Positions 10,456-22,099 of a DNA stretch of 64,000 bases are shown piece after piece. The stretch lies in contig OV884060.1 in the NCBI GenBank assembly GCA_930367215.1, forward strand, positions 94,822,151 to 94,886,150, written 5' to 3'. Source of the DNA: Pollenia angustigena (lineage: Eukaryota; Arthropoda; Insecta; Diptera; Polleniidae). Numbering within the stretch: the stretch's first letter is position 1; the number at the start of each line of letters is the position of its first letter. Below the pieces are notes generated by a model. The model saw only the letters and a list, made by a program, of their open reading frames with translations. It was not told the origin of the DNA and did not search any database. The position numbers were made by a program, and so were the translations under genes.

Positions 10456-12640
10456 ATACACAGAAAAATTAACGTAGTAAGAAACTAAACAAACGGTCAG
10501 TATTTTTGAATATTTATTAGGTTTTTTGCACCTTGAAAATCCGTATTGAAAAACCAGTTTTTCGTTGAATGTGCGTTTAGTTTTTTACTACCCAGAGTTC
10601 AGCTTTTGCAAAATTGAACGTGCGTTCTGTTTTTAACTCTGCTCGTTCAGTTTTTACAGTGCTGAACGTGTGTTTAGTTTTTAATACGATGCGTTAAATT
10701 TTTACAAAACTGAATATTATTTGGATACTTTGCCAGCTACAATTAGAAAATTAAATAAAAGGTTTTCCAATTATTTTTAAAATTAAGTACCTTTATTTGA
10801 TTTTTGTAGTTACATATTAAATATGTTAAAACAAATATAAATTTTATAGTTTTGGTAGTTTTTCCAGTAAAATCCAGTAGGTGAGTCAATTTTGGGCAAC
10901 ATGAAAATTTTACTTCAAAACTGGCTCTTGCACGAAAAAGTAAGCGAACGGAAAACTTGCCAAAACTTGCAGGTTAATTCAAAATTCGTAGCAAATTCAT
11001 TTATTGAATGAACTTCAGTGGCAGCTTTTAGACTTTAGTTTAGTTTGTACATAACTTTTAATTTTGTTTCGTGTTAAATAACATACGAAAATACATGACT
11101 TGACTTGAATTTTGATATTCGGTACCCGGAATAATATGCAGTAAGAAGTGTTCATATATTTATTAGGTTAACATCTCTAAAATATTAATGCAATGTTATG
11201 TAAATTATATTTACTTTTCAAAAATCCTATAAGAAAACTAGTTTTTAGGTTATGCTGCACTTTTAATTCAGCTTTTGTTCTTTTTAAGTTTTTTTTTTTT
11301 TATTTACAATATATGTGTTCCTCTAACTCCCATTGGAGCATAGGGCGCTATTTGTTTGAAAATTGTATGCTTTTTGCTTGTTTAAGCCTAGATTACACTA
11401 TCTCACAAGTCTTACGTATTCCATAATACTTTGTGAGATAGAAATCTAATGAGTTTTGTTGCGACTGTCAAAAAATCTAATTTAACATTACAGTTTGTGT
11501 TCACACCATCACACAAAGTATAAACACACAAACATGAAATAAAATGCAACCCTGATCCAATGAAAAGTATTATTGTTTAGAAATTTTTCAAAAAACGATG
11601 AAATCGTATGGGGTGTCTAACTTTTTTCTTAATACTTGTCATTTTCGTGACACATTGCATTCACACTATCACACTTTGTCATATTACTTGAGTTTTTGAC
11701 ATGTATTAATACAAAGTATAATAGTGTAATCTAGCCTTTACTACATTGAATCATATGTTTTTGTTTGCTACTGAATTTTACAGGCAAACATTTGTTCAAT
11801 AAAAATTTGCAGGCTGACATCTGTCATTTTACTCTCCCAGTAAATTTATGTGTACGCGAACGTATTTAAGTAAAATCCAGTAAAAATTTGTAAAATTGTT
11901 TCCAAATTTTTGGGTAAACGAGCGCAGCTAATATTTGCATATGTTATGTTCATAGACTTTCAATTGTACGTACGAAGAACTACCTAATATAATTTTTTTA
12001 AGCCAAGGGCAACTTAAATGTTTTACAATGCAGCGTTAGTCCACTGCATAATTTCTCCGTTCTTCATTTTTAAACTAATTTTAAAAACAAAAGTAAAAGA
12101 TATATGTATGTAATCTAAAGACTTATGCGTAATTGTTTTAAATAAAGAACTTACATTAGGATACCGTTGACTCTGCAGCATGCTATAGTGTTTTTAAACG
12201 GCTCGTTAAGGTGTGTTAAGCTTTGTTTTTGAATCTTGCATTCTGTTTTTCTAAACTTGCTTTCAGTTAGGAATTAATTCTTTTGATTGTAGAGAGCTAA
12301 ATAAAACATTTATTACCTTAGTAGAAAACTTTATTTTTTACGATGTTTCGTTTAGTCAAACTATTGCAAGCTAAACATATCGTAGTAAATAACAAAATAC
12401 GCGTTCAGAGATTAGATTTTGGAATATAATTTTAAGGAAACGTAGTAAAAGTTACAATGTCGTTCAGTTCGACTTTTTCTGAACGTTGCATTCAGCTTAT
12501 TAAATTTTTTCTTTGTTTTGGCATTTCTAACAAAACGGAACTTCTTATTGCGGTCCACATTTTCAGAACATTTAACACTAAAAATGCACTGATGCTGCTG
12601 AACAAACAACTCACTGAAAAAATAAATATAAGAAAACGTC
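10456..12640. repeat. Unclassified repeat region with CGTTCAG/GAACG motif arrays
   Basis: Motifs such as 'gaacgtgcgtt', 'cgttcagttttt' and 'aacgtagtaa' recur at about 10470-10720 and again at about 12240-12480, flanking a middle that holds a PIF-type element (11385-11737). A 'ccagtaaaatccagta' motif occurs at about 10870 and 11870. The layout suggests one or two old elements with subterminal repeats, but I could not pair their ends. Confidence 0.3.
11385..11737. mobile_element. PIF/Harbinger-type miniature element
   Basis: Left end AGCCTAGATTACACTAT and right end ATAGTGTAATCTAGCCT are inverted repeats with one mismatch. TTA flanks both sides (11382-11384 and 11738-11740). Length 353 bp with no coding capacity. 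Inside, shorter paired segments such as 'cacaaagtat' occur in both orientations. Confidence 0.75.
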
Positions 12641-12642
12641 AA

Positions 12643-14606
12643 AAACAAATAAGTAAGAGTGCTATATTCGGCTGTGCCGAGTCTTTGATACCCTCCACCG
12701 ACAGTTCGAATGTTTTAGGAGTAGTATCTATTTGATGTCTATTTATTATTAATTTATCTTTATAAAAACAGACATCTGCATTAAAATTGGTTGCGGTTTT
12801 GACCTATATTAAATTGTTGACCGACAATCAGAAAGTTATATGCTTTTTTTTAGCAATTTTAAATAGCTTGAGTAAAATGTCATGATTCGTAACAATTAAG
12901 GCCGAACTTAAATGATTTTCTGGAGGGGAATTTATATTGGATCCATGGTAAGCTACGAACCAATCATCCCAAAATTCTGCAGAGTGATTTCTGGTATTAA
13001 AAAAAATAAATTTCAATACAGCGGTGAAATTAGTTTTAGCGTTTGTAGTGAATTTCAGAAGGCTGCTAAAATGGCGTTTAAGGTTTATATCACAAAGTTG
13101 CATAACATTTTTCCTGGCTTTATGAAGCTAAGTTGGAAAAAATTTTACCGCAATCTCTATATCTGTCTTTTCTAGTCTTATAAAACTGTGACGTACCAAT
13201 TTCTATTATGATTGTTAATTACGGTTTTAGGCGTACTAAACTGTTTTCCGGCAGTAGGGTTTATATGGGGCGTTGGGTTAATTATGGACCGATCTTCACG
13301 AAATTTCACAGTGTGATTTCTAGTCATAAAAAACTGTGACGAACCAAAATTTGTTATGATAGCATTATTTTATACGGTTTGAAGCGAACGAAACTGTTTT
13401 CCGAAAGTGGAGTATATATGGGGCCTAGGGTTAATTATGGACCAATTTTCGCGAAATTTCACTGTGTCATTTCTAGTCCTATAAAACTGTGATGAGCCAA
13501 ATTCTGTTATATTAAAATTATTAATTATGGTTTTAGGCGTACTTAAGTGTTTTCCAGCAGTAGGGTTTATATGGGGAATAGGGTAAATTGTGAACCGATC
13601 TTCACGAAGTTTCATAGTCTTAATTCTAGATATATAAAACTTTGATGTACCAAATCTTGTTACGATAGCATTTTTGTACGGTTTTAGGCGTACTAAACTG
13701 TTTTCCGGAAGTAGGGTTTATATGGCGTCTAGGGTAAATTATGGACCGATCTTCACGAAATTTCACAGTGTCATTTCAAGTCTTATAAAACGGCGACGAG
13801 CCCAAATTTGTTATGATAGCATTATTAATTTTGTTTTAAGGCGTACTTAACTGTTTTCTGGTAGTATTGTTTATATGGGGCCTAGGGCAAATAAACAGCC
13901 TTATTTCTAGTTATATAAAACTTTGATGTACTAAATCTTGTTATTATAGCATTATTTTTTACGGTTTAGGCGTACTAAGCTATTTTCCGGAAGTAGGGTT
14001 TATATGGGGCCTAGGGTAAATTATGGACCGATCTTCACGAAACCTTACAGTGTCATTTTTTGTCCTATTAAACTTTGCCGTGCCAAAATTTGTTATAATA
14101 GCATTGTTAATTAGGGTTTTAGGCGTACTATACTGTTTTCCGGGGGCAGGACTTATATGGGGCGTAGGGTAAATTATTAATGGATCTTCACGAAATTTTA
14201 CAGGTTGATTTCCAGTCAGATAAAACGAATTCTTGCAGAATCCTATATCATTCTGTGAATTGTTCCACCATTTATGTTAGTTTTTGTAACAAAATTATCA
14301 TTTTTTTTAGGTGGTGGTTCCACATTTTGATTCATAGCTCTGATCCTAATGTACCGATTTTGCTGGATTTCAATCCCACAATGATTAGGATAACTACAAG
14401 CAATTTGACACCAAGTTTGTTTATTTATTTTGAGTTTTTCGAAAGTGAGCGTGTTTTCAACAGACGGACAGACAGACGGACATTGCTAAATCGGCTTAGG
14501 ATTACTCAAGGACCCAGAATATATATACTTTATAGGGCCTGAGATGAATAATCAAAAAGTTTCACACGGAATGACCCTCTTTACAACTAATTGTTGCGGA
14601 GGGTAA
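12643..14606 (+). mobile_element. DINE-1/Helentron-like non-autonomous element
   Basis: The head 'agtaagagtgctatattcgg' at 12650 is followed by a 5' block, a central array of ~152-bp repeats (13182-14175), then a 3' block with 'gaatatatatactttatagg' (about 14517) and a purine/pyrimidine-rich end near 14600. A 5' block, central tandem repeats and a 3' block with that 'atatatacttta' sequence is the known layout of fly DINE-1/INE-1 (Helentron-associated) elements. Assignment to that group is inference from structure and sequence similarity. It has no coding capacity. Confidence 0.65.
13182..14175 (+). repeat. Central tandem array, seven units of about 152 bp
   Basis: The anchor 'ggcgtactaaactgttttcc' and its variants recur near 13230, 13384, 13536, 13687, 13841, 13967 and 14121. 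Spacing is 151-154 bp except for one shortened unit. Each unit includes 'gggtttatatgggg', 'gaccgatcttcacgaaattt' and 'tataaaactgtga'. The same unit occurs at 45630-46256 and 57692-58440. Confidence 0.85.
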
Positions 14607-14774
14607 AAACAATATATTCGTCTTCAAACAAAAAATTAAAGAACAAAACAATTTGCCGAGTACAACCAAGTCTGTACATCTAGAAGCCAAGAATTGCGCA
14701 ACTATCTTGACGAGTCGGAAAAGGGTCTTACTCACAATAAGGAATTTCAAATGTTGTTTGTGTTTTTGACATAA

Positions 14775-15144
14775 CCCAGTAAATAATATTGGGCCACCTG
14801 ATCCATTTTGATAAAATGTACTACTCCATGGACTGGTCCGATCTAATGCAAGCATGGACCATGTCATTGTTAAAAAGTGTTTGAAGTGAGGCGATATGTC
14901 TTCGTTTTTTATCGACATGCTTTCGTTTTTAAGCGACTTCAAAACTAATCCTCTTGAGTATACCATGGAGTAGTTTTAAAACTACTCCTTTGTCCAAAGC
15001 TGGGTTATATGGTCCTCCCCTAGGACATCGTAATGTTAAATAGACCATGTTTTTCCATACGTTTGGGTTACTTTTGGACTAGTCCTAGTCCCTTGTGGGC
15101 TACTCTTTACACGCGTGGTTGGACTGGTCCTATTATTTGCTGGG
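14775..15144. mobile_element. Miniature inverted-repeat element with CCCAGYAAATAATA ends
   Basis: Left end CCCAGTAAATAATA at 14775, right end TATTATTTGCTGGG ending at 15144; inverted repeats with one mismatch. The interior has several GGACTAGTCC or GGACTGGTCC-type palindromes and an inverted pair around 'ccatggagtagtttta'. Part of it is similar, in opposite orientation, to 52066-52335. It shares the CCCAGC start with the elements at 2386 and 60714. Confidence 0.6.
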
Positions 15145-15501
15145 AAGTATCACCAATGAAAACAACAAAGAAAAAACGATGTTGTATTTTTGGTGTTGTA
15201 CTTCTAGTAGTATCACCACCACCGCACAGTGTGATATTTTGACAATCTAGGTCGACAAAATTAAAAGAGAAATCCTGCTTCGAATTCAACCATTTTACAT
15301 ATGTATATGGTGGAAAATATGCCACTGTTTCGGCAATTAACCCAAATAAAAAAACCGGCATATGTACAAGCGAATGAAAAACTTCAAATATTTTTTATAA
15401 GAAATTTAGTTTTCTTAATTTGAATAAGTTTAGAACTTGTGTTCGTAGCCACATATTAAGTGCTCAAATCTATCTATATATATAAAAATTAATGTATGAA
15501 T

Positions 15502-16140
15502 CAGTGATGCCAACTTTGACGGCGTTGATGGGGACCATTTTCATTTAAGATTAAATAATAAATATACTAACATTTGTATTAAACATTTTTAAATGTATTA
15601 TTATTATATCCAATAAAAATAATATCATCCAAATCATTTGGATCGTCATCAGCTGAGTTTAAATTGGCCATAAAACATTTTTAAAATAATACAGTGCAAG
15701 CTTGATTTTCGTAACTCGAAAAAATCTGGCCTGTTTCAATTAACGAAAATTTCCAATGACCGACCATTGTTTATAAAACTCAATTTTATCGTTTAAATAA
15801 ATCTAAATTAAAATCGTGCAAACCTTTTTTCAATAGCACTAGAGGAAGAAGTGCACAACACGTGGAAAACTAAAGCGCATGAAAAATGGAAGGTCACACA
15901 ACGCTCTTTATAAAAGTCTTTTCTGTCACATGTTTTTAATTTATTAACCACTTTGCTTATACCAAGCTACGGCTCTTTTGTTTTTAAAGTCTTTGCGTTT
16001 TTGTTTTTGTACGTTTTCCGAGGCATGTTTTTAACTATTCCTTATGTTTTCCAAGCCATATTCTATTTTTGAAACAGTGTCTACATCTTTAAAAAAATGT
16101 TTACCAATAAACATCGTTTTTATTTAAATAGTTTTATTTA
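15502..16140 (+). mobile_element. Non-autonomous hAT-like element, copy B
   Basis: Starts CAGTGATGCCAACTTTGACG and is similar along most of its length to the minus-strand copy at 556-1110, sharing 'gcgttgatggggaccatttt', 'accgaccattgtttataaa' and 'cagtgtctacatcttt'. Copy A has extra sequence next to the terminal repeat. The right end near 16130 is not clearly bounded. No coding capacity. Confidence 0.6.
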
Positions 16141-16164
16141 AATATCTGTGGTTTTCATGGGCAA

Positions 16165-16380
16165 CCGCGTATGTCTTAAAAAAAATTTTTCAGGAGAGCC
16201 GAAAAAACCATTCTAGATCAAACTATGGGTTAGATATTTCACCTTTTGAACTTTGTAATTGAGTTAAAACATCGGAATGGGCTTATCTGTTTTTAAAAAT
16301 TGTTTAAAAAATGTAAAGAGCGCTTAAAATTAAGCAATATAGCATCAACATTTCAAAATCGAAAAAATAGACATACGCGG
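16165..16380. repeat. Inverted repeat CCGCGTATGTCT / AGACATACGCGG
   Basis: A perfect 12-bp inverted repeat separated by about 190 bp of AT-rich sequence. It may mark a small mobile element, but flanking duplications are not evident. The CpG-bearing arm is unusual in this AT-rich DNA. Confidence 0.4.
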
Positions 16381-16996
16381 CACTATGGGATTTCTGCTGC
16401 AAAAAAGGCATTTTTTGACTATTACTTTTAAGAAATCTAATGATGCTATTTTAAAGAGAAGAGTCTGGCAAACCAAAAACTGCATTTCTTTTAAGATATA
16501 TGTATATATATTCTTAGAAAAGATCGGTTGAAATCAGGTTAATGTTGTGAAAGGTAAATATATGGTAATTTTGTTAAAATTCAGAGATTTATGTATCGAA
16601 GATGTTTCGAGCGGAAAAATCTGGGTGTCGACTTTATTTAAGTCCAAAGCCTTGTTTTTAATTTAAAGGAAAAGAAAAAGTTATTGCATACATAGTTTGG
16701 GAGATATGAGGGCATCAAAATTGTCCTTAAAAATTCAGCATTGGCTGTTTTTTTTTGGAGAAAAAGTCAGTTAGCTCGGTTTACCTCCGTGCTCTCAGTA
16801 TAACGAAATTAAAGGTAAAAGGCTCTTCTTTCTAAATAGTCAAAAAAATTCACCAACTTTTGTCAATCTTTTAAAAAAATCCAAATTTAGTAAAAAAAGT
16901 CACGAATATTGCACCCTAGTATTTGTAATAAAAAAGTTTTGCATACCTTTAGGCTTAACGGTTTAAAGAAATTTGAGTTATTAATTATAACATGCA
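16381..16996. other. AT-rich non-coding stretch
   Basis: No gene or element ends recognised. Confidence 0.35.
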
Positions 16997-17168
16997 GTCT
17001 ACAACTGACATGAAATGCTTAACTTTAACACTAATATGATGTTAGCGTTAGGTATAGACTCATCATATTAGAAGTTTTCTCATGTTATAACACGGTTGTT
17101 AATGCAAATGTTTTAACAACGCTTTTATAACTTCAAGTTATAACAGCAAATCATGTCAGTAGTAGACG
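16997..17168. mobile_element. Short miniature element with GTCTACWACTGACATG ends
   Basis: GTCTACAACTGACATG at 16997 pairs with CATGTCAGTAGTAGAC ending at 17168 (one mismatch). The interior also shows partially paired 'ttataac' and 'gttataac' segments. About 172 bp, non-coding; class unknown. Confidence 0.5.
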
Positions 17169-17383
17169 GGGAGTAACAACAATTTCTTAATAAATTGTTG
17201 ACAAATGTTTTTAAAAGTGAATAAGATTAAAAAAAAATAAACAAAATAATATGTTTTAATAAAAGAAAATGTATAGAAGAAAACCGCTTAAATTGAAAAC
17301 AAAATTTGCAACCAGTAAACAGTTAACGTTAATAAATAAATAATAATAAATATTGTAATAAAATTTAAAATATAATTCTAAAA

Positions 17384-17756
17384 ATGATTTTATTTTCTGT
17401 GTCATATAGTGAATTGTGCCCGGAACTTATTGATGGTGGTAGCAATGTCAATTTGTTAACAAATTTTATAAAACAGGAAAATTCGGTTATTGATGAAATT
17501 GAAATAGTGAAAAAGGCAGTTCAAAAAAAGGTTTTTGGTAATTTTTAAATCGTTGGGGAGAAGCGCGACTTGGTTAGAAAGTAAATACATCTTTAAAAAA
17601 TAAATTAATTAAAAATAATTTATTTTGAATATAATGAAATTTCTTTTCATCGTTTGCTTGAGTCGTCCGATCCATATATTAGTAGCTTAAGACGTCAACC
17701 TCATAAGAATATTGTAGAGTTGGATGATGTGTTTAAAGATATGATAGTTAATGAAT
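17384..17756 (+). other. Two short open segments of unknown origin
   Basis: A 55-codon frame begins with ATG at 17384 (peptide includes YSELCPELIDGGSNVN) and ends at about 17548. A second open segment, about 17650-17756, includes LESSDPYISSLRRQPHKN and ends in TAA. The peptides have ordinary composition and could be pieces of one decayed or spliced gene, probably from a mobile element. I do not recognise it. Confidence 0.2.
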
Positions 17757-17832
17757 AAAATGCATTTCTTTAATTAAATATTACTAGTATTTTCAATGAG
17801 AATTATATTTATACGAAATTTGTTCATTAAGG

Positions 17833-18430
17833 TTACGTAAAAGACGACGCATTTCAACCAAAATTGTTAGTTTTTTCTTTTATCAATTATTACGCCAAAT
17901 TTAATCAAATTCTATTGACAATTGCGCCCTATACATTGAAAAGAAAATTACTTTAAATTAATTAAGAAAATTTATGGTGCTCTTTTTTAGATCAACTTAT
18001 GCACATCTGCTAAATTTTATCAAATTCCGTTGCGAATTGCGGCCCATACGTTGAGAAGAAAAATAAGCAAAAAAATTGGGGTCCAAGGGAGGTACCCCTA
18101 GGGGTCGACGGATTTCAACCAAAATTTGTAGTGCTCTTTTTTAGATAAACTTATGGACATCTGCTAAATTTTATAAAATTCCGTTGCGAATTGCGGCCCA
18201 TACATTGAGAAGAATAATAAGCAAAAAAAAAATGGGGGTCCAAGGGAGGTACCCCTAGGAGTCGACCGATGTCAACCAAAATTTGTAGTGCTCTTTCTTG
18301 GATCAACTTATAAACGTGTGCCAAATTTCGTAAAATTCTATGAAGAATTGCGACCTATACATTGAGGACAAAAATTCGTGGAAAAATGGTGTTCCAAGGG
18401 AGGTACCCCAAGGAGTCCACGGATTTTAAA
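17833..18430 (+). repeat. Tandem array of about four ~150-157-bp units
   Basis: The anchor 'aaaatttgtagtgctctttt' recurs at about 17970, 18121 and 18278, with a diverged copy at about 17856. The units share 'gaattgcggcccata' and 'aagggaggtacccc'. The sequence differs from the DINE-like central unit although the period is similar. The array stops directly before the truncated non-LTR element. Confidence 0.75.
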
Positions 18431-18439
18431 AATTTAAAT

Positions 18440-20232
18440 CCTTTGTGGAACACTTTGCACATACACTTTGCAAGAGAGCGCAAAGGCTTTAAAAGTGTTT
18501 GCAAAAATTAATGCGGATGACGTTGCAGTTGTGGCTCTGGGTAAAGATCCCAGACTATTGTCTGAACAAATGGAGTCCGCATTGGATGTCCTAACAAAAT
18601 GGATCCAGGGATGTGGACTGGATGTAAATCCTGCCAAAACGGAACTGGTACTTTTCGCAAGGAGATACAAAATTCCCGAATTTGATACCCCGAGAATAAA
18701 GGGGATCTCACTGGAACTGTGTGACAGCGCCAAGTATCTTGGGCTTATATTGGACAGCAAACTGAACTGGAGGATGAACACCATTTCCAGGACAAATAAG
18801 GCGGCAACTGCATTATATTGCTGTAAAAGGGCCATTTGCCTAAACTGGGGAATTAACCCGAGAAATGTATACTGGCTATACAAATGTGTTATTAAACCCA
18901 TTCTATTCTACGGGGCAGCTGTTTGGTGGCCGGCGCTCGAGGTGAAGAGTCATCAAACTAGGTTTGAACGTACAATGAGAATGGTGGCGATAGCGGTAAC
19001 AGGTGCCATTAGAACAACCCCCTCTAAGGCACTGTTTACGATTTTAAACTGGTTACCACCAGACATTTTGGCGAAAAGGCTAGCTGCGAACGCGGCGGTA
19101 AGACTAAGGGCCACTGGAGCATGGAGGGATTACAATATCGGACATGCTAATATTCTGAACGAAATTAATTGGCACATGGATGTTGATTATGTCACACCCG
19201 AGCCACGGTAAGCATTTTGGATAACGTGGTACACTATGATGACCTACAATTTCCCGCGAACGCATTCAAATTTTCACGGACGGGTCCAAAACACTGTATG
19301 GTGTCGGTTCGGCCATATACCCCGAGCAGCTAAACTGGAGCATTCATATAAGGCTGTCGGACCACTGCAGTGTCATCCAGGCCGAGATAATGGCCATCCA
19401 CACAGTCGCGACACGCATCCAGTACGGTGATATATCTGGAAGGGATATTCACATTATTACCGATAGCAAGGCGGCCATAAGATCCCTGGAGAATGTGTTT
19501 ATCACATCGAGAATTGTCCGAGAATGCCGGATGTCTCTGGAGGAGATAGCGAGACATTCACTGGTCACCCTTAATTGGGTCCCCGGACACAGGGACATAC
19601 TGGGGAACTGCATGGCGGATTCGTTGGCGTATGCAGGCACCGCCTTGAATCGAGACGGTTCAACATATAATGTAGGTGTTTCACTCCCAAGGAGTAAGCA
19701 GCTCATGGCGCACAAGCTTCATATTATCGCCAGTCAGAGGTGGCACGATGAAACTACCTGTGGGGAAACCAGGAAAATCTGGCCCATCATAGATGAAAAA
19801 AGGACACGGCGGGCATTACAGCTGTCCAGACATCATCTTAGGAACCTGATTGCGGTTATAACTGGCCAATGGCCCATTGGGAGGCATGCCCAGAGGCTGG
19901 GGCTCCCTTACAATGACTTATGTAGAACTTGCGGTGAGGAGGAGGAGGAAAAGTCAACGGAACATCTTCTCTGTAATTGCCCGGCATTCGGAGATCTAAG
20001 ACTCAAAATGTTTGGTCGAAGAGCCCTTGGGGACAAAACTTGTCTCTCTGATGTTGATGTAAACAGGATCCACTCCTTTACTGAATCGACCGGATGGCTG
20101 CGTGGGAACACTAGCAGCCAGATAACATAGGACCCATGGGAGACGGTGTGACATGGTAACACAACGGGAACTAATTAATGGACCCACGTGAGCTGTGCTT
20201 GATCACGGCTGCCAATGGAACCTAACCTAACC
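18440..20232 (+). pseudogene. 5'-truncated non-LTR retrotransposon (RT C-terminus and RNase H)
   Basis: The open segment 18468-19211 starts inside the reverse transcriptase. The catalytic box reads NADDVAVV in place of the usual (Y/F)ADD, then comes a thumb region with KYLGLILDSKLNW. A frame break near 19212-19280 leads into an RNase H domain (FTDGSKTLYGVG, ITDSKAAI, LNWVPGHRDILGN) and a C-terminal CCHC-like segment (CRTCGEEEEEKSTEHLLCNC), ending at TAG 20128-20130. A short untranslated tail ends CCTAACCTAACC at about 20220. An RNase H after the RT is found in the I, LOA and some R1-like clades; I cannot choose among them. It is dead: 5' truncated and frame-shifted. The codons are GC-richer than the surroundings. 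Confidence 0.85.
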
Positions 20233-20987
20233 TTGCAAAAATTAGCTTAGTGCAAAGTGAGATTTGCTAAGAATGTTGTTAAACAGAAACACTTGTCACT
20301 ATAAGTGCAAATTGAAAAGTTCATATGTTTTTTGTGGAATAGGGCCCAGATCGTATATTTATACAAAGTCAAAATAAGGACATTATGCTGTGTCGCAAAT
20401 GTGTGGAAAAAATTAGACAGGCATTTTAACCGGGTTGTGTCTACCAACTACAAGAGGTGTTAATACTAACAACGATAACTATGCCCAAAAGTTTTTTTGA
20501 AATTCCCAAAAATACGCTGAAATTACTGGACTTGAAGCTAGTCGATTTTACGTGATCTTATAGGCAATTAATTCAAACATTAAAATTAATGTGGTTAAAT
20601 TAAAGGAGTATGTAAAAATAACAAATAAATTTTAAGTTGAAAAATATCCATGATATCCAATGCCCGTTACAATGCACAAGATATTATGCCATGGAAAGGG
20701 TTTTATATTGTAATCGGTCCAACGTAAGTTCAAGAAGCGCTAAATAGGCACATCAAATTTGATCGAAAAAGCTCCAGAAGCCACACGCTTACTGACTAAT
20801 TCCATAAACTACTTATTTCGTCTAATCCTTTTATTGCTACCCCAAGGAGTTCATCCAAAACTAAGCGCAGCATAATCTCACCAGAAGTACTTAATCAATT
20901 AGATGAGCTGCAAATAGATAGTCCGGAAGAAGGACACTACCCTGACCCATAAAGTGATCAAGGCAGTCGTGATCGAATACTTTTTCA
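20233..20987. other. Non-coding stretch downstream of the non-LTR fragment
   Basis: AT-rich, no element ends or coding remnants that I can support. It has a slightly GC-richer stretch at about 20730-20930. Confidence 0.35.
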
Positions 20988-21150
20988 ATTCGAAAGCAAT
21001 TTTATTTCTTATTCTTTCAGTCGATACTGATGGAGTCGCAATTATTGTTTCAGTGTTGTGAGCATTTATTTTAGTTTTCACAATACTGATGAATTATTTC
21101 CATTGGTTCAGTATCGACTGAAATAATTAGAAATAAAATTGCTTTCGAAT
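20988..21150. mobile_element. Foldback element with 43-bp arms
   Basis: The left arm starts ATTCGAAAGCAATTTTATTT and the right arm ends AAATAAAATTGCTTTCGAAT. The arms pair over 43 bp with two mismatches, and the pairing continues through TTGTGA...TCACAA toward the centre. The whole 163-bp sequence can form one long hairpin. No clear target duplication. Confidence 0.7.
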
Positions 21151-21797
21151 CTAATCCATTAGGTCCGAGCCTAGGGCGGCATAATTTAAATGGCGCCAAA
21201 ATTTAAATGTAAAAGAATGTAAGGGGAATTAAAATTCGAAAATTTATATGGCCAAGTTTTACTTTAAGCAAATACGAAATTTATATTAAATTATACATAT
21301 TAAGTAATTGAAATTGTTGAATTTACTTCTTAATAAGTAAGTCGATTTAGATAATTATCAATTCTGATCATAGATTTAATAAAGGAATTAAAATAATATT
21401 CTTAAACAACCTATGTATCTTAACTTTTTATTTTGGTAATAGATACAAAAATCGCTTAACAAAAAATTAAATTTTAAGGATTTATATAGCGATAAAGTTT
21501 CGACTATAGGTTAATAAAAATTTAAAATTTTTAAAAATAATAAAACGTTTACTCCGTAGAGTTTCCGCTCTCTCACAAAACGTTATCAATATGAAGTTTA
21601 TTTCCAAAACCGTGTTTAACCCTAGGTCTACACTAAATATAAATATCTCAGCCAGTTGGCAATAACGTCGGCAGAATAATAAAGCAATATTGCTTATTGC
21701 TCAGTTTATGTTAAAGGCATGGGAAAACGTATTTATTTTAACTCATAATTTGAAAAACATCAAAGAAGATGGTGCAGTGCAAAAACTGGCGCTTTCG
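21151..21797. other. AT-rich non-coding stretch
   Basis: Nothing recognisable other than A/T-rich sequence. Confidence 0.35.
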
Positions 21798-22099
21798 TGC
21801 AAAAATTATTTTTATTGATATAAATTCTTTCTTATTCGACTTTATTATTAAAATGTATATTAATTTGTTTAAGCTTGAGGTCTTTTTTATATAAAAATAT
21901 TAATTTTTCTCAAACAAAAAAAAAAAAAAATTAATAAAATTTTATATAAAAATATTAATTTTACTTAAACAAAAAAAAAAAAATAAATAAAATTAATATT
22001 TTTATATAAAAAAAAACTCAAACTTAAACAAATTAATATAAATTTAAATAATAAAGGTCGAAAAGAAAAAAATTATATTAAAAAAAATAATTTTTGTAA
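21798..22099. mobile_element. Large foldback: ~110-bp arms around an A-rich centre
   Basis: The left arm (about 21798-21912, including 'taatttgtttaagcttgagg') pairs with the right arm (about 21980-22099, including 'ctcaaacttaaacaaatta'). There are small indels and mismatches over roughly 110 bp. The centre has two A-runs of 12-15. It is a near-complete palindrome, probably a foldback-type mobile element. Confidence 0.65.

Noticed and set aside
13182..14175. Possible CRISPR-like array
   Set aside because: Repeats are ~152 bp long and contiguous, without short repeat-spacer structure, in a eukaryotic context.
14180..14542. 120-codon plus-strand frame
   Set aside because: Lies in the DINE-like 3' block, which occurs elsewhere without this frame conserved.
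18434..18901. 155-codon minus-strand frame
   Set aside because: Antisense shadow of the reverse transcriptase remnant, which has clear family motifs on the plus strand.
20218..20232. Possible telomere-type CCTAA repeat
   Set aside because: Only two to three units at the 3' end of a retrotransposon; flies do not use TTAGG telomeres.
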